This document shows, in pieces, positions 33,939 to 45,480 of a stretch of 64,000 nucleotides of DNA. A program made the position numbers and the translations under genes. How positions within the stretch are numbered: position 1 is the first letter of the stretch; every line of letters starts with the position of its first letter. The notes below the pieces were generated by a model. It ran no database searches and was not told the DNA's origin. It saw nothing but the letters and a program-made list of their open reading frames with translations. Source of the stretch: Cavia porcellus (lineage: Eukaryota; Chordata; Mammalia; Rodentia; Caviidae); the NCBI RefSeq assembly GCF_034190915.1, contig NW_026947484.1, positions 184,258,982-184,322,981 of the forward strand, written 5' to 3'.

Positions 33939-34767
33939 CTTTTCCCCTTTGCTTTGTCTACTAGAAGGATACAGTTGTTTAACCTCTCCCTACCTGGGAG
34001 ACTGTGATACTAACCCATTTCAAGAGTCCTTGGTAGTTAACTTGATTTAATCCTGTATATTATGAAGAGGATTATGAAGCTGGAACATAGAAGTACATTG
34101 TTAAGGTGATAATTAGAAGAAATTTATTACAAAGTTTCTAATTTTATCATTGGAAAGTAAGGTCATTCTGAATTTCTGTTGTAAGTTTCACACATCAGTA
34201 CTTTATAGCTCAACTATTTCCAATGACAAGCATATCATTCTTCACTAGTGGTCAACGTAAAGAGTCTCATCTTTCAACTCTTAACAAAGCAATAAGAGCC
34301 TTTCTCAGTTAACCGCGTTGAAGTTGCTTTCCAAAATCCTTTGTAACATTTCTGGATGGTGTTGGGAGAGTTCATAAAACAATAGACATTTGGAAGACAT
34401 ACTAATTTCAATCTAGAAAATTATTAAAGATTAATTAATCAGACCAAACATTTCATCTAGCATTCAGCTATTGAAATATTAAGTAAAATTAATAAGTTTT
34501 AATAATGAAATTTAATAGGGCATGAAATAAAAAACTTAACTTGGCAAAAAGTTAGTAGTACTTGACGGTGGTGATTTTGATGGCACTACTGATTTCTTTA
34601 GGTTCTTATGACTCTGCAAAGCAGTACCAATGATGTTTCGTCATATAATGCTTGTTAATACATTTTTCATACACATTTAAAACATATCACTATCTACTTA
34701 CTATTAATTAAATAGTCAACTAAGGTGTTTATATTGTATTTTTTATCCTTCAAAAGTGTTCAAGCAT
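33938..34767. other. AT-rich DNA, nothing recognised
   Basis: No gene or repeat could be supported. Confidence 0.5.
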
Positions 34768-34925
34768 GTCACTTCATTTTCTTATCTCAAAAACTCTATG
34801 CAGTATATGATACTGTTATTTATTTCAAAGATGAAAAATGTAGGTGTTAAAAATTACACAAAACAGAAGAAGGATTAGAATTTACCTTTCAATCAATGTG
34901 CCCCTGTCCTTAATTCTTTGCGCCT
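34768..34925 (-). repeat. MIR-class SINE remnant
   Basis: TCACTTCATTTTCTTATCTC, CAGTATATGATACTGTTATT, TCAAAGATGAAAAATGTAGG and GAAGGATTAGAATTTACCTT follow the MIR core order. That order is a 'tcacaacaacc...gtactattatt...gatgaggaaactgagg...gggattcgaaccca' pattern. Confidence 0.6.
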
Positions 34926-35399
34926 AGTTTTGCTCATTAGCAAATGGAGGTGATGTTACCTGCTCCCATTCCCTGTGAAATTTGTATTTTTATAAAATAC
35001 AGAGCAGGCACAAATATCGCAGTGTAGTCTAAGGCATTTCTGAAAGAATTTATTCTTTGGTTCTTATAAGAACGCTAAATTTTAAGGAGTAAATTGTTCT
35101 GTGCCAGCCTTTGAAAAATGATTTTTGCTTAGAGAAATTAAGAGATGAGATTTATGTATTATTTTCAGTAATACCTGTATAGGTATTACTTAAATTTTAC
35201 AGATTCAAAAGTAAAATAATATAAATTAAGTAGTTTTCATATCCAGTAGCAGTTTGTAGACTTCATATTGAAATTGAATTATTCAATGTTATCACACTTT
35301 AGCTGCATAATGGCAGGTAAAATAGTGTGCTCCAAAACTCTAAGCTATGTGATGTTGAATCTTGATGTACTACATGTATATAAATTACTTCACTCACTA

Positions 35400-35545
35400 T
35401 TGCCTCAGTTTCTACATCTATAAAAAGGACATATTAAAAGTACCAAAATCTTGCAGTGTACATAATGCTTCAATGCAGATGATTAAATGTAACACTATTT
35501 ACAACAGAACTTGGTAACAGTAAGAAAACCATCAATATCTGTGCT
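35400..35545 (+). repeat. MIR-class SINE remnant
   Basis: CCTCAGTTTCTACATCTATA, AAAAGGACATATTAAAAGTA, then a GATTAAATGTAA block match the MIR sequence containing 'cctcagtttcctcatctgtaaaatgg'. Confidence 0.6.
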
Positions 35546-35612
35546 AATTCCTTACTCCTTTTTTGCCTTCTTTTCTTCTTAAATTAGTAGTCATTTCTTT
35601 TATCAATTTTGG

Positions 35613-35661
35613 AATATATATATATATATATATATATAATATCTATATATTATATATATAT
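35613..35661. repeat. (TA)n microsatellite
   Basis: TATATA tract with an AATATC interruption near its middle. Confidence 0.93.
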
Positions 35662-36219
35662 TTTAAGTGTGGAGGCTCAAATAGGTTACATATTTTGCAA
35701 TATTTACATCCCAAAATTGACTTTTAAAGAATTTTGAGTGGTTTTTATTAATTAAAATCTAATAGAAATGCTCCCTTTGCAAGAAGAATAGATTTTGTAA
35801 CATCTGTCTCTGGTAGTTTGTGGTGTCAGTGAAAATTTAAAATGTAGATGCTACTCTTCCCTATTTGGGCTATTTTCTTTGAAGTGTCACCTTCTTGAAG
35901 GAAGGATGAGAATTTGACAACACATATTAATAAGAAATGACTGTGAGAAAAACTCATCCATCAAGGATGTTGACACCCCAGAAAGGGATTGTAATTCAAT
36001 TAATATAAAATGATTGGAAGAATGATTTCTAGACTGATTAATTCTTGACAAAATACAACTTCACAGTATAAAATCAACATACTTCTTCCAAGTATTTTGT
36101 TAAATGTAAGTGAAAATATTGTTTTTGAATGCATTGTCTACTAATTTAATGTTTCCTAAAATAAGCAAATATTTTGTTTGTAATACAAGCTACAATGATT
36201 TTATGGATTGTGAGTGAAA
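35662..36219. other. AT-rich DNA, nothing recognised
   Basis: No gene or repeat was seen up to the left target-site duplication of the HAL1-like element. Confidence 0.5.
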
Positions 36220-36231
36220 ATTTCACCTTTT
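36220..36231. repeat. Target-site duplication of HAL1-like element, left copy
   Basis: ATTTCACCTTTT here and ATTTCACATTTT at 38963-38974 match at 11 of 12 positions and mark the ends of the element. Confidence 0.7.
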
Positions 36232-38962
36232 GAGCGCACTTCAGACAAACTGATACTGACAAAGAAAGAAACTGAGCCTCCTATATATGCCTGTATGGAA
36301 GGCACAAAATATATGAGAAGAGGAGGGAACTAGCAAGGGTCCTCAGCACCCAATCCTGAGAACACTGATCCAGGAAAGGTAAATGCAAAGGAGAATGAGG
36401 ACAGAAAACATGCAATATCAGAAATGGTACCAATAGACATAAAGCAACATCTTCAGTACCTCATAGACAAGTTCAAAAGTGAAATATTTAACCAAGTAAA
36501 GCAAGATATAAATAGAGTAATTAAAGAAATACTAAACACCTGCCAAGAAAAAGCAGATGGTAGAATGGAAGAACAAAAAAAGGGGGAGAATTTTTTGATG
36601 GAGAAAATTGGAAAAACAGAATACATAAAGCAAGTTCAAAGAGATTACCAGGAAACTAAAAACTTCATTGAAAGCTGGCATAACAGCTTGAAAGAAACTA
36701 AGGACAGATTATATGAACTGGAGGACAGGTTTGTAATGTGGGAACATGCAAGGAAAAACTTCTTAAAAGCAACAAGGAAACAAGCAGTAACAATACAAAG
36801 GCTAGAAGATGACAAGATCTATAACTTAAGAATAAAGAATGTGAATGAAGAAGCAGGGGTACAAACAAAGGAACTGCAAAGGGTATTCACAGAATAATCA
36901 AGGAAAACTTCCCATACATAGGAAAAGGAAAGATGCTCAGATGTATGAGGCCTACAGAACTCCAGCCACCTATAATCAAAACAGAACTATACCCAGGAAT
37001 ATAATAATCAAGATTCCAGAAATCCAATATAAGAACAGAATATTAAAAGCTGTCAGAGACCAAAAACAGATCACTTAGATGGGAAAATCTATCAGAATTA
37101 CAGCAGACTTCTCAGCACAAACTATCAAATCTCAAAGAGCATGGGGCAAAATAATCCAAGCCTTGAAAGAGAATGACCTCCAGCCAATTGATACATCCTG
37201 CACAACTGTCCCTAGAAATTAATGGAGAAACAAGGTGCTTCCAAGATAAAGAGGAACTGGGGAAATTCTCAACCACCAATCCAACTTTACAGAGAATACT
37301 GCAGGACATTCTAAAAGAGAAAAGTACCAGGATTCCAGAAACAGTGGCAGAGAGGCACAATGAATGGAGCAGAAAGTGAAATGAAGAAGACAAACAGAAA
37401 ACAGAAATGAGGCAAAGAAGGTTGGATATAATTTGTAATATAGATGGCCTAGATACAGTAACTTATGGGAAAAAAGAGAGAGTCACAGGCAGAGTGGATC
37501 AATAGGTAGGGTCCACTGAGAGGCTCTTTATAGGAAGTAGAATTAGCCTGAAGAAGGTTATATGGACCAAAATCAAATATGAGAAAACAGAACTCAATGT
37601 GATAGGGATCCAGAGATTAATAGGGGTAACTAGACCAGTATTTATGGATAGGTTGAACAGACCAGCTTTAATAAATGAAAAAAATGAATAGAAATCCAGC
37701 CCAGGCGTATGAAAGTTTGGAAACACTTAGGTAAATAGCAGGTTGCCCTCCCAATACAAAACGTTGAGTGTTGGGGAGACCCAAAAATACACAGTTCATT
37801 CTGGGGGAGTACAGGGGAGGAATAGTCTTCAAAAAAACAGCAGAAGAAATAGCTAATAGTGTATCAGGAATTAAAACCCCTATTACTTGCACCACTCTGC
37901 TTGGTTGGAACTTGTTCTGTCCTAGTTTGTATACAAGCACTGGATCTGAAGGCACAGACAGCTGTCCTGAAGATACCAGGACATAGCACAGGGGTCATCT
38001 TTAATTTCCTATTAACTCAATCAGGATCCCTGTATGACTTATACTGTTGTATCATGACTGAGCTTAGTTAAAACTGACTTGTTTGATTGCTGCTTATTAT
38101 TGACAGGTTTTATTCAAAACTGTTAGGTTGCTGGTATCAAATTGAGGAGTATAGACTATACTGAAACTATAGTGAAAATGACAATGATTCACCATGACAT
38201 CCATTCTGATTTGATTACTACCTGTTTTTGTAGCTCTACATTATCTACAAAGTTGTATTTCTGTTAATTCTGTCATGTACTAATATGTTCAATTATACTT
38301 TATCTGATGATATAGCCAATTCTGTTGATGATAATAAGAAACAGCACATTGACCATGATAGAACTCTTTATACAGCATTTTATATGTCTTTTTAGTTTTA
38401 TGTGTCTAATGGAATATGTTTAGTTATGTACTGCTTTGTTCTGTTTATCCCTCTAATATAGAAAGGATAGAAATACATGTTAAGACTCATATTTGCGTAA
38501 AACCTATACACAGTTTATGAGAACTGATCTTATGACATATGATGAATAAGAACTTTGAAGGAAAGAAAGGGGCACTGCAGTACCCAGTGCTGATTTCAGA
38601 GTGTGAAGGTGTGAAATCCAGCAATATTATTAATCTTTGTTCAGAAAGATTTTAATCTAATAAGATTTGTTAGGTCTCAACATAAATGAAGATATGGATA
38701 AACACATACATGTCTAAGTGTATAGGATTGATAGCTATATTACTTAGTTTTTGTTGGATAGTTGAACAGAACTGTTTGCAGTCTCCCTGGTTGAATTCCC
38801 ATTTATATGTTCCACTTTTGTATCTTGAACATCTATTTGTGGCGGGAAAATATGTATATATCAACTAGTGATTTATTACCATTTATTTCTTTTCTTTGAA
38901 AGTATGTACCACTTCTGCCCATTTTCTATCTTGTTTTGTGTTTCTTTAAATAATAAAAAAAG
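36232..38962 (+). mobile_element. HAL1-like half-L1 (ORF1 and 3' UTR, no ORF2), complete copy
   Basis: The order is a short 5' leader (36232-36423), an L1-type ORF1 (36424-37379), then about 1.6 kb of non-coding DNA. The latter part of that DNA matches the 3' UTR of the young L1: GACATCCATTCTGATTTGAT, GAACTGTTTGCAGTCTCCCT and TTGTTTTGTGTTTCTTTAAA before the A-rich end. No ORF2 homology is present between ORF1 and the 3' UTR. Flanking 12-bp duplications at 36220-36231 and 38963-38974 show that it inserted as this 2.73-kb unit. HAL1 elements (half-L1) are known from several mammals. Membership here is inferred from structure. Confidence 0.8.
36424..37379 (+). pseudogene. ORF1: ORF1 of HAL1-like element, frameshifted
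   Basis: The first frame (36424-36897, 157 codons) aligns with the coiled coil and RRM part of L1 ORF1. It contains LQYLIDKFKSEI, a KETKDRLYELEDRF heptad segment, and IQRLEDD followed by NLRIKNVNEE. Frame changes then lead to the C-terminal domain (YEAYRTPATYNQNRTIPRNI, ILKAVRDQKQIT) and to QLIHPAQLSLEINGETRCFQ. There is an in-frame stop after KQIT (37078) and another frame change near 37170. The C terminus runs about 23 codons past the end of the L1 ORF1 (LKEKSTRIPETVAERHN). The copy is inactive. Confidence 0.88.
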
Positions 38963-38984
38963 ATTTCACATTTTAAAATTACGT

Positions 38985-39115
38985 TTTATATAAACATAAT
39001 TTTTATATAATTTTATATAAACATGTTTATAATGTTATATATATAACATAAAAGAGATAAAAATTATATAACGTAATGTTATAATTTTATATAAACATTT
39101 ATAAAAAACAACAAA
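38985..39115. repeat. AT-rich inverted repeats built on TTTTATATAAACAT
   Basis: TTTTATATAAACAT occurs at about 38986, 39011 and 39088, with reverse-oriented ATGTTTATAA and palindromic TTATATATATAACA between. It starts right after the HAL1-like element. It is probably low-complexity expansion. Confidence 0.7.
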
Positions 39116-39659
39116 ATGCTTTATATTCTTTGATATTATATATCCATTTTGTTGTTTTTTAGTAGATTTTGATATGTACTTTTAAATCAAATATATACTC
39201 TTAAATTTTGAACATATATACATTCTTCACCTAAATTTATTTTTCTCAGATAAAATATTAAAACCCTCTTTAAAATTAAGAAAACTTGGCGTAATATGTG
39301 AAGAGACTTCCATAATCAAATCTACTTCTAGGTAAATTCTAAATGTGTTGAATCATTTTGTAAAAATACATGTAGTTAGTACATTTCCTTTAAGAAAAGT
39401 AGTAAGTTTTAGTACTAACTAACATTTACTAACTAAATTTTTAAAAATTATTTGGAAAAGTTTTGACACAGTTTTTAAAGTTATTCTTATGAATTTATCC
39501 ATATATTCCCAAAATAATTTCTATATGCTTACATTTTTCTCAATATTAGGCCAAACGTTCTTTATATTTCTGCATGCTCCTCACAGTTAAAATTTTGAAA
39601 GTGAGCATCATTTCCCATTTAATCTTTGTTCATTAGGATTACTGAGATGGTTTCTAAAC
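39116..39659. other. AT-rich DNA, nothing recognised
   Basis: No supported gene or repeat. A TTAGTACTAACTAACATT cluster near 39408 is a short self-complementary stretch. Confidence 0.45.
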
Positions 39660-40260
39660 ATGTATATTCTCAGTAACTTCCCAGGAAATTCCAATTTAGT
39701 AAGTCTTTTCTGTTGTCTTCTTCTGAAATACTTAGTTTCTCTTGCTAGACTGTTCAGCAGCCAATATCTCCCAGTTTTTCAGTCAAAACTTTACTGCAGC
39801 TTCCTTTCTGACCAAATTAAAAGTGTTCTAAATCTTTTTTGGGGGTTCTTTGCTCTGGATTCTCAACATAAATATGGCTAAAAGCCCTTGACCAGAGCCA
39901 TGCCACTGCCTCAACATTAGATTGACTTGAATTTTCTTCTGCCAGATTAATTAGTCTGCTGACCTTACTCTCAGTCTCAGGTGGTCTCTGGACACTAGCA
40001 AAATGAAGACAAACTTTATGGCAAGGCATAGCACACATCTTCTGACTCCAGGAGCAAATGTAATCCTTTGGGTGTAATTTCTGGCAGTGTTCTGATTCTC
40101 TGAGCTCTGACCAGAATCTCCTGTCAAGTATAGTCTAAGGCATTCCAACTGGTATCTCCAAAATTTCCAAACTCTTCTTTTCCACAAGCCAGCTCCAAAG
40201 ACTCCTAAACTACATGGTCAAGTAAAATCACATCAATGATCCCACTTCTCTGTAACAAAT
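39660..40260 (-). mobile_element. MaLR internal-region remnant, antisense
   Basis: CTCTTGCTAGACTGTTCAGC, TATGGCAAGGCATAGCACAC and CTCTTCTTTTCCACAAGCCA, ending in ACATCAATGATCCCACTTCT, follow the complement of a MST/THE1-type internal region where it meets the LTR. The rest of the junction reappears after the B1 (CTTCTGGTACTACATTTTAG at 40389). No coding frame is present. Confidence 0.5.
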
Positions 40261-40263
40261 GCC

Positions 40264-40388
40264 CTTTTTCTTTGGCGTTTTTGACACAGGTCTCACTATG
40301 TAGCCCAGACTGGTCTTGAACTCATGGCAGTCCTCATGCTTCAGCCTCCCAAATACTGGGATTACAGGTGTGCACCTTCACACCTTGC
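40264..40388 (-). mobile_element. B1 SINE, antisense
   Basis: GTCTCACTATGTAGCCCAGA, TGGTCTTGAACTCATGGCAG, GCTTCAGCCTCCCAAATACT and GGGATTACAGGTGTGCACC form a well-preserved antisense 7SL-derived body. It interrupts the MaLR fragment at the boundary between internal region and LTR. Confidence 0.92.
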
Positions 40389-40404
40389 TTCTGGTACTAC
40401 ATTT

Positions 40405-40768
40405 TAGCTACTTTTTTTGATGCTGAGCCAAAATAACCAAAAGGGAGGAAAGGCTTATTTGTCACAGTTTGTAGGGTGTTCAGTCCCTACTATGCCAAAG
40501 CTCCAAGGCAGGTGACATGGTAGACAAACACTGCAGAAGAGAAAAAGTTCATAACTGGCAGAAGGTAACAAAGCAACAAGAGACGATCACGGTGCTTTGT
40601 ATTCCTTATATTTTATCCAGGCAATTTAGGGTAGTAGCACTGAATTTTAGGTCCCCCAATCCCAGCATTGCACGATGATTCAATCCTGCCTCTAGATCCA
40701 GCCATCTTTGAAAAAGCCCTATCTATGACTACTGAGGTTTGGGGGGACATCTAGACACAAACCACAAA
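40405..40768 (-). mobile_element. MaLR-type LTR, antisense
   Basis: TTTTGATGCTGAGCCAAAAT, GGCTTATTTGTCACAGTTTG, GCCATCTTTGAAAAAGCC and GGACATCTAGACACAAACCA are ordered as in the other antisense MaLR LTRs of the window. It is joined to the internal remnant on its left, apart from the B1 insertion. Confidence 0.7.
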
Positions 40769-41089
40769 AAAATATGTGTAGGCATCAGCTGCTAAAAGCA
40801 AAGAGCTCACTTCCCTCAGAACGTACTTCTTGGGAGAGAACAAAGATTTGTCAGGAAATCATCAACAGACAACCTCAGATTCATTTGTCAGGATAATATA
40901 TTATTTTCTTTAATTAGGCAATTTTGAAATAGGACCATCATAAATGGGTGAACACAAATGGTCTCTTCCTCTAAGGATAGAAGTGGAATCATGAAATTCA
41001 TAAGAAAAGAGGCAACAAATAATATATAACAATAGCCCTTTATAATTATGTGACTTAACTGCTATTTTTTCCTGTTAATTTAAGTATCT
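40769..41089. other. Unique DNA, nothing recognised
   Basis: No gene or repeat was supported. Confidence 0.45.
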
Positions 41090-41545
41090 TATATCATATT
41101 TTTATTGTTGCTGGGAAAGTTTGTCAGTACCGTCTCAGGAGACAGTACTGTGGATAACCGTCCAAGCTGCCAACTGCTGCCCATTAGCAGCACTGGCACT
41201 GATTTGCCCATTAGTCTGCTTGACCTATTCCGGAGGCGGCCTGTTGAAGCTACTGCCACTGCGGTTTTCTTTTCTGAGCTTGGAATTTGTCATTAGGTAA
41301 CTCTTGCTCAGGACATTGAGACCAGAGTGAAACACGTCTGAGACTCACTGCAGTATGAGACTCCTCCTACCTAATTCATTCTTCTCTCTCTCTCCTTTCC
41401 CAAGTATCTGATCTATGTTGGGAACTAAAACGTTTTCCAGTTTACTCTTGCCCTTTCTTTCTTTACCATTCACAGTATTTTCCCCCAATAAATTTCATAT
41501 TCTTGTAATTTTGCTTCTTGGAAGACTCAAACTGACATCGTATTA
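41090..41545 (+). mobile_element. Old ERVL-like LTR remnant
   Basis: A GC-richer segment ends in CCCCAATAAATTTCATATTC and GCTTCTTGGAAGACTCAAAC. This is a polyadenylation signal followed by the typical terminal phrase of old ERVL/MLT-type LTRs. The 63-codon frame at 41105-41296 inside it is not credible as a gene. Confidence 0.45.
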
Positions 41546-41971
41546 AGTTATTGGATCTGTCCCAAGGTACAGCATACTATGTAAGATTTTTCATCTATAA
41601 TCAAAACTATTTATTTAATTAATAACTTGATTTGTACTATCAACAGAGCTCTGTCTAAGGAAATATAGACAACAATTAACTGAAAAGTTCACCTCTATCA
41701 AGTACTCAGCAGATTTTCAGAAAAGTTGTAACAAATTTGGAACATGAATTTACAGGATTTTTCATTGTATTAATTCAGACATTGTTAATTACAATACAAA
41801 AATAAAAAAGTTTTAATGGCTTAGACTGAATAGACATATATTTTTAAAATTATTTAAATACTTCAGTCTGGTGTTCCAGGTTGGTGGGGTTCCCGTCCTC
41901 TATGCAGATATTTGAAGACTCCCTACAGAGCTAGGGCTGCAGTCAGGGAGATTTGGAGGACTTAAAAGGAG
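41546..41971. other. AT-rich DNA, nothing recognised
   Basis: No supported gene or repeat. Confidence 0.45.
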
Positions 41972-42008
41972 GTGTGTGTGTGTGTGTGTGTGTTTGTGTG
42001 TGTGTGTG
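41972..42008. repeat. (GT)n microsatellite
   Basis: GT repeat with one TTT interruption. Confidence 0.95.
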
Positions 42009-43275
42009 ACAGAAATTCAGAAGGCAACAAACAGTACAAATAGTATCAAAAACAATCACTTACTGATTTTGATGAGTATCCCATCTCCTTTTGGATAACT
42101 TGAAGATCTGATGGCATATAGTCTTAATGGCTATCAAGCTGTGTTACCCAGATATCCTTACAGAAAGCAGTCAAAATAAATATATATGTGATTGTTTTAT
42201 GAGTGGGGTCTTGAAAATGGCATGCCTCTTTTTGCTTACATTCTTTGTCCAGTGATTTGTGCTCAATAGTGCTCAGCTGTTACTGTCTTTAGGATATTTT
42301 CTGGAGTAAAAATTTAATAGCGGGAATACAAGTACCTGAGTGAGACAAAAAGATAATGAGAATGCAGAAGCTAGTAGTTTTTAAATACTATTAAACTTTT
42401 ATATTTATGCAGAATTTTCTGAAATAATCTTATGATTATTTTATTCTATTAGCTTTTATGTGAAATTCAATTTGCTTTTGCATCTATTCTTTTGATCAAT
42501 ACTATTATTTCCATGATATTATTACACTGCTCTAATTATTTTAGGAGCATTGCATTGCAAATCAAGTTTGCCTAAATGCAGTTATCCAGAGTAATTATTT
42601 TCTAATTATAAACAACAAATTTATAAAATTAAATCAACATTTCAGAAGCATATAGTTAATTTGGCCCTCATTTGTTAATAATTATTTAAAGTATAAAATT
42701 TGCATTCTAATGATTTATTCTTTCGGCAATATATATTTCTAGGGAAAAGAACTAAAAAGCACCTAAAAAAAGCTGTATAATAAAGTCCTCTGACAAGAAA
42801 GAAATGTTTTTATCTTCCTCAGATACCACTATCCATGGGTCCTAAGTGCTTCAAATTATTTCATAAATGGAAGAAACTTTGAAAATTTTATGTTTTAGTA
42901 TCTCTATGGATTGTTTAAAATTTCAAGATATAAACGGATTTCCAGGCATACTTGTACTCATTCCTGACATTACCAATAGCGGCAAAACCCAAACAGACTA
43001 TAAAGATGGTTGGTGAGATACTGTGGGATGGGAATTTTCATATCCTGCTGGTGAGAGCCTGGTAAAAATGTCTCATATTACAGTATAATTTAACATCCCT
43101 CCCTGCAGCCCCTCCATCTCTTAGACTTCTTTTCAAAGTCAAAGCCAACATCATTTCTGCAATTTCATACAATTTGGTTGCCAAATACACAGGCACCAAC
43201 TTTCTTGTATTATTTGATATTTTTTCCCTCCAAAAATGTCTACTGCTTAGAATATCTTTCCTGGTGTTGTTGTTG
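42009..43275. other. AT-rich DNA, nothing recognised
   Basis: No gene was supported. The segment at 42950-43050 (GGCAAAACCCAAACAGACTA, TACTGTGGGATGGGAATTTT) recalls sense L1M ORF2 DNA, but it is too short to call. Confidence 0.4.
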
Positions 43276-43412
43276 TTCTTTTTCTCTTTGGTCTTTGAGA
43301 GATGGTCTTGCTCAGTCAGGAAGTTGCCCAGGTTGGCCTCAAACTTGTGTTCTTACTGACTCAGCCTCCCAGATATCTAGAGTTATAGGTATGTTTCTTC
43401 ATACCCAGCTTT
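43276..43412 (-). mobile_element. B1/7SL-like SINE, antisense, old
   Basis: GAGAGATGGTCTTGCTCAGT, AGGTTGGCCTCAAACTTGTG, GACTCAGCCTCCCAGATATC and TATAGGTATGTTTCTTCATA match the antisense 7SL-derived pattern with many changes. Frames at 43174-43594 pass through it and are not genes. Confidence 0.8.
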
Positions 43413-45029
43413 CTATCCTCTTTTGTTTAGGCTATTCCTCATTTAACAGGAAGTTTAAAAATTTCCTTAAAAGTTTCAAATTGTGTCTTTTTTATTATAA
43501 TGTCAGTTATGTAACTGACAATGTTCCTGGAAAGAAAGCTCACAAGCTTTACCTATGTATGTCTGATAGCAGTCTCTTAATTGTTGTTAACTGAAAGAAT
43601 GATTACAAGATCAAGAATTACACAATTTTTCCTAATGCAAATCTTCCAAAAAATCATGAATCTTAATTACAAAATGAGACAATTTGTATTGGAAGACAAT
43701 TTCCTATAAGAGCTTCAGTATAACTCTAATTACTCTTGAGCATGGGAAAGATATTTTCAGAAAGATTGTTTCAGTTTTACCCTATTTTGCCAAAAAATGC
43801 ATGATACTGAAACACAATCTGTCATACTAATCAATTAGTGAAAAGAGAAAACAAGTTAGCTTGATTTAATTGACCAAAGATTCAAAAATTAACTGTCACT
43901 AGGTAATTGTCTGTCTGAGTTTATTCACATGGTCAGCTCATGAATCTCTGCAGGCAGGCACAAGAATGTGCTGATGATAAATAGGTGCCCATAAATATAC
44001 TTCACACTCTAAAATAGGTGATCTGTAAGCACACAATATTACTTACACCTGCCAATAGAAGGAGGCACGAAATGAGGTATTTTATCTTTCTCATTCTCAA
44101 GTTATGTCTTTTCCTCCTTCAGACAAACACTAAGGAATCTATAAAAATAAATCTATCCACACAACAACTGGCTCCCAGGATTCATTTTCATTGTAGCCAT
44201 AGTCTTCCATCTCAGTACATCATGCAAGATAAACAAACCCATAGGATGCAGGGGAACCTAAGTAATTACATTCTCCTATTTTCTTTACCTCGTGCTTCAA
44301 TAAATCTAGGATGTAATACAAAATTCTTTCTTTAATTAACTGCAAGAAGTAGCATAGAGCTTATGTCTATTAAAATGGCTTGATTTGTTCTAATTATAAA
44401 AGTAAAGCATAACTGAAAACTTAAATGATAGAGAAATGTATAAAGTTAAAAATGACCTCATAACAAAATACCAAGATATTTTAGGTATCTAATCCCAGTG
44501 TTCTAATACACAAATGTATTGAACATTTACATTTTATATTTATTTTTAAAAAGCTGGCTTACTCTGCACATGATCTTTGCAAATTACTTATTTTTAATAA
44601 TATATTATTGATTCTCATGATAATAATGCAATTGCCAGATTCTCTTCAAAATTAAATTCTATTTTATTTTAAAGGTAAAATCATTTGATATAAACATGTG
44701 ATTTGTAAAATGTAATGTGAGTGGTTTGTGTACACACACCAATGCAAAATAAATATTTATATTAACCTCTAAAATCTAGTTGTTTGACCTATATTTTTAG
44801 AAGGATAAAATTTCCCAAATGCCTTCACAGAATGTTGTATGAACTTTTCTCCTTTAACAGTTAATGTAATGTAATTGGTATAATTTAATATGTATTCTAT
44901 AATAGTAAATGGATTTTTTGTGCCATATTCCTTTCAACATCAGTAATTACAGTACTTTTCAATTTCTTACAGCCATGGAAAATTATTGGTATTTTTTTGT
45001 AGTTTATATTTAATTTTTTATATGAGTCC
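43413..45029. other. AT-rich DNA, nothing recognised
   Basis: No supported gene or repeat. A 105-codon frame at 44018-44335 has no recognisable features. Confidence 0.5.
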
Positions 45030-45294
45030 ATGATTTTTTCTTTTTTTTTTTTTTTATGTAGTGTAGTGTGTTTGTACTACAAAATGATTTTAATTCATTG
45101 TGGGCAGACGGTGCATGTACATATCATCTCAATTCTTTTTTCATCCTCTTTCCCACCTCTCTCTTCTCCCACTCTCCATCTTTTGGTCCCTTTTCACTTG
45201 AATAAGATTTCCTTACCTCGTACTATCTATCTTTTATTTCACTCCTTACTTATATTTCATGTTTCTCATATAAAAGAAACTGTGTGCTATTTAA

Positions 45295-45480
45295 AGCTCT
45301 TGTGCCTGATTTGTTTCACTTAATTTTATGGTCTCAAGTGAAACCATTTTCTTATGATCAATACAAGTTTGTCCTACTTTGTACTCTGTAGTACTCTGCA
45401 GTACGTGATCATTTTCATTGCAATGCAAAATTTGTTTAGATAGATGCTTACTTTGCAATTCTCTGTTAAGGTGATTTTAT
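45295..45480 (-). mobile_element. Possible ancient L1 3' fragment, antisense
   Basis: TGATTTGTTTCACTTAATTT, then TATGGTCTCAAGTGAAACCA, resembles the complement of the conserved L1 ORF2 end ('ggcttatttcacttaacataatg...'). The preceding 45030-45295 may belong to the same element. Confidence 0.4.

Noticed and set aside
36845..37393. Separate small genes suggested by frames at 36845-37078, 37173-37379 and the minus frame 37112-37393
   Set aside because: The plus frames are pieces of the broken ORF1 of the half-L1; the minus frame is a shadow.
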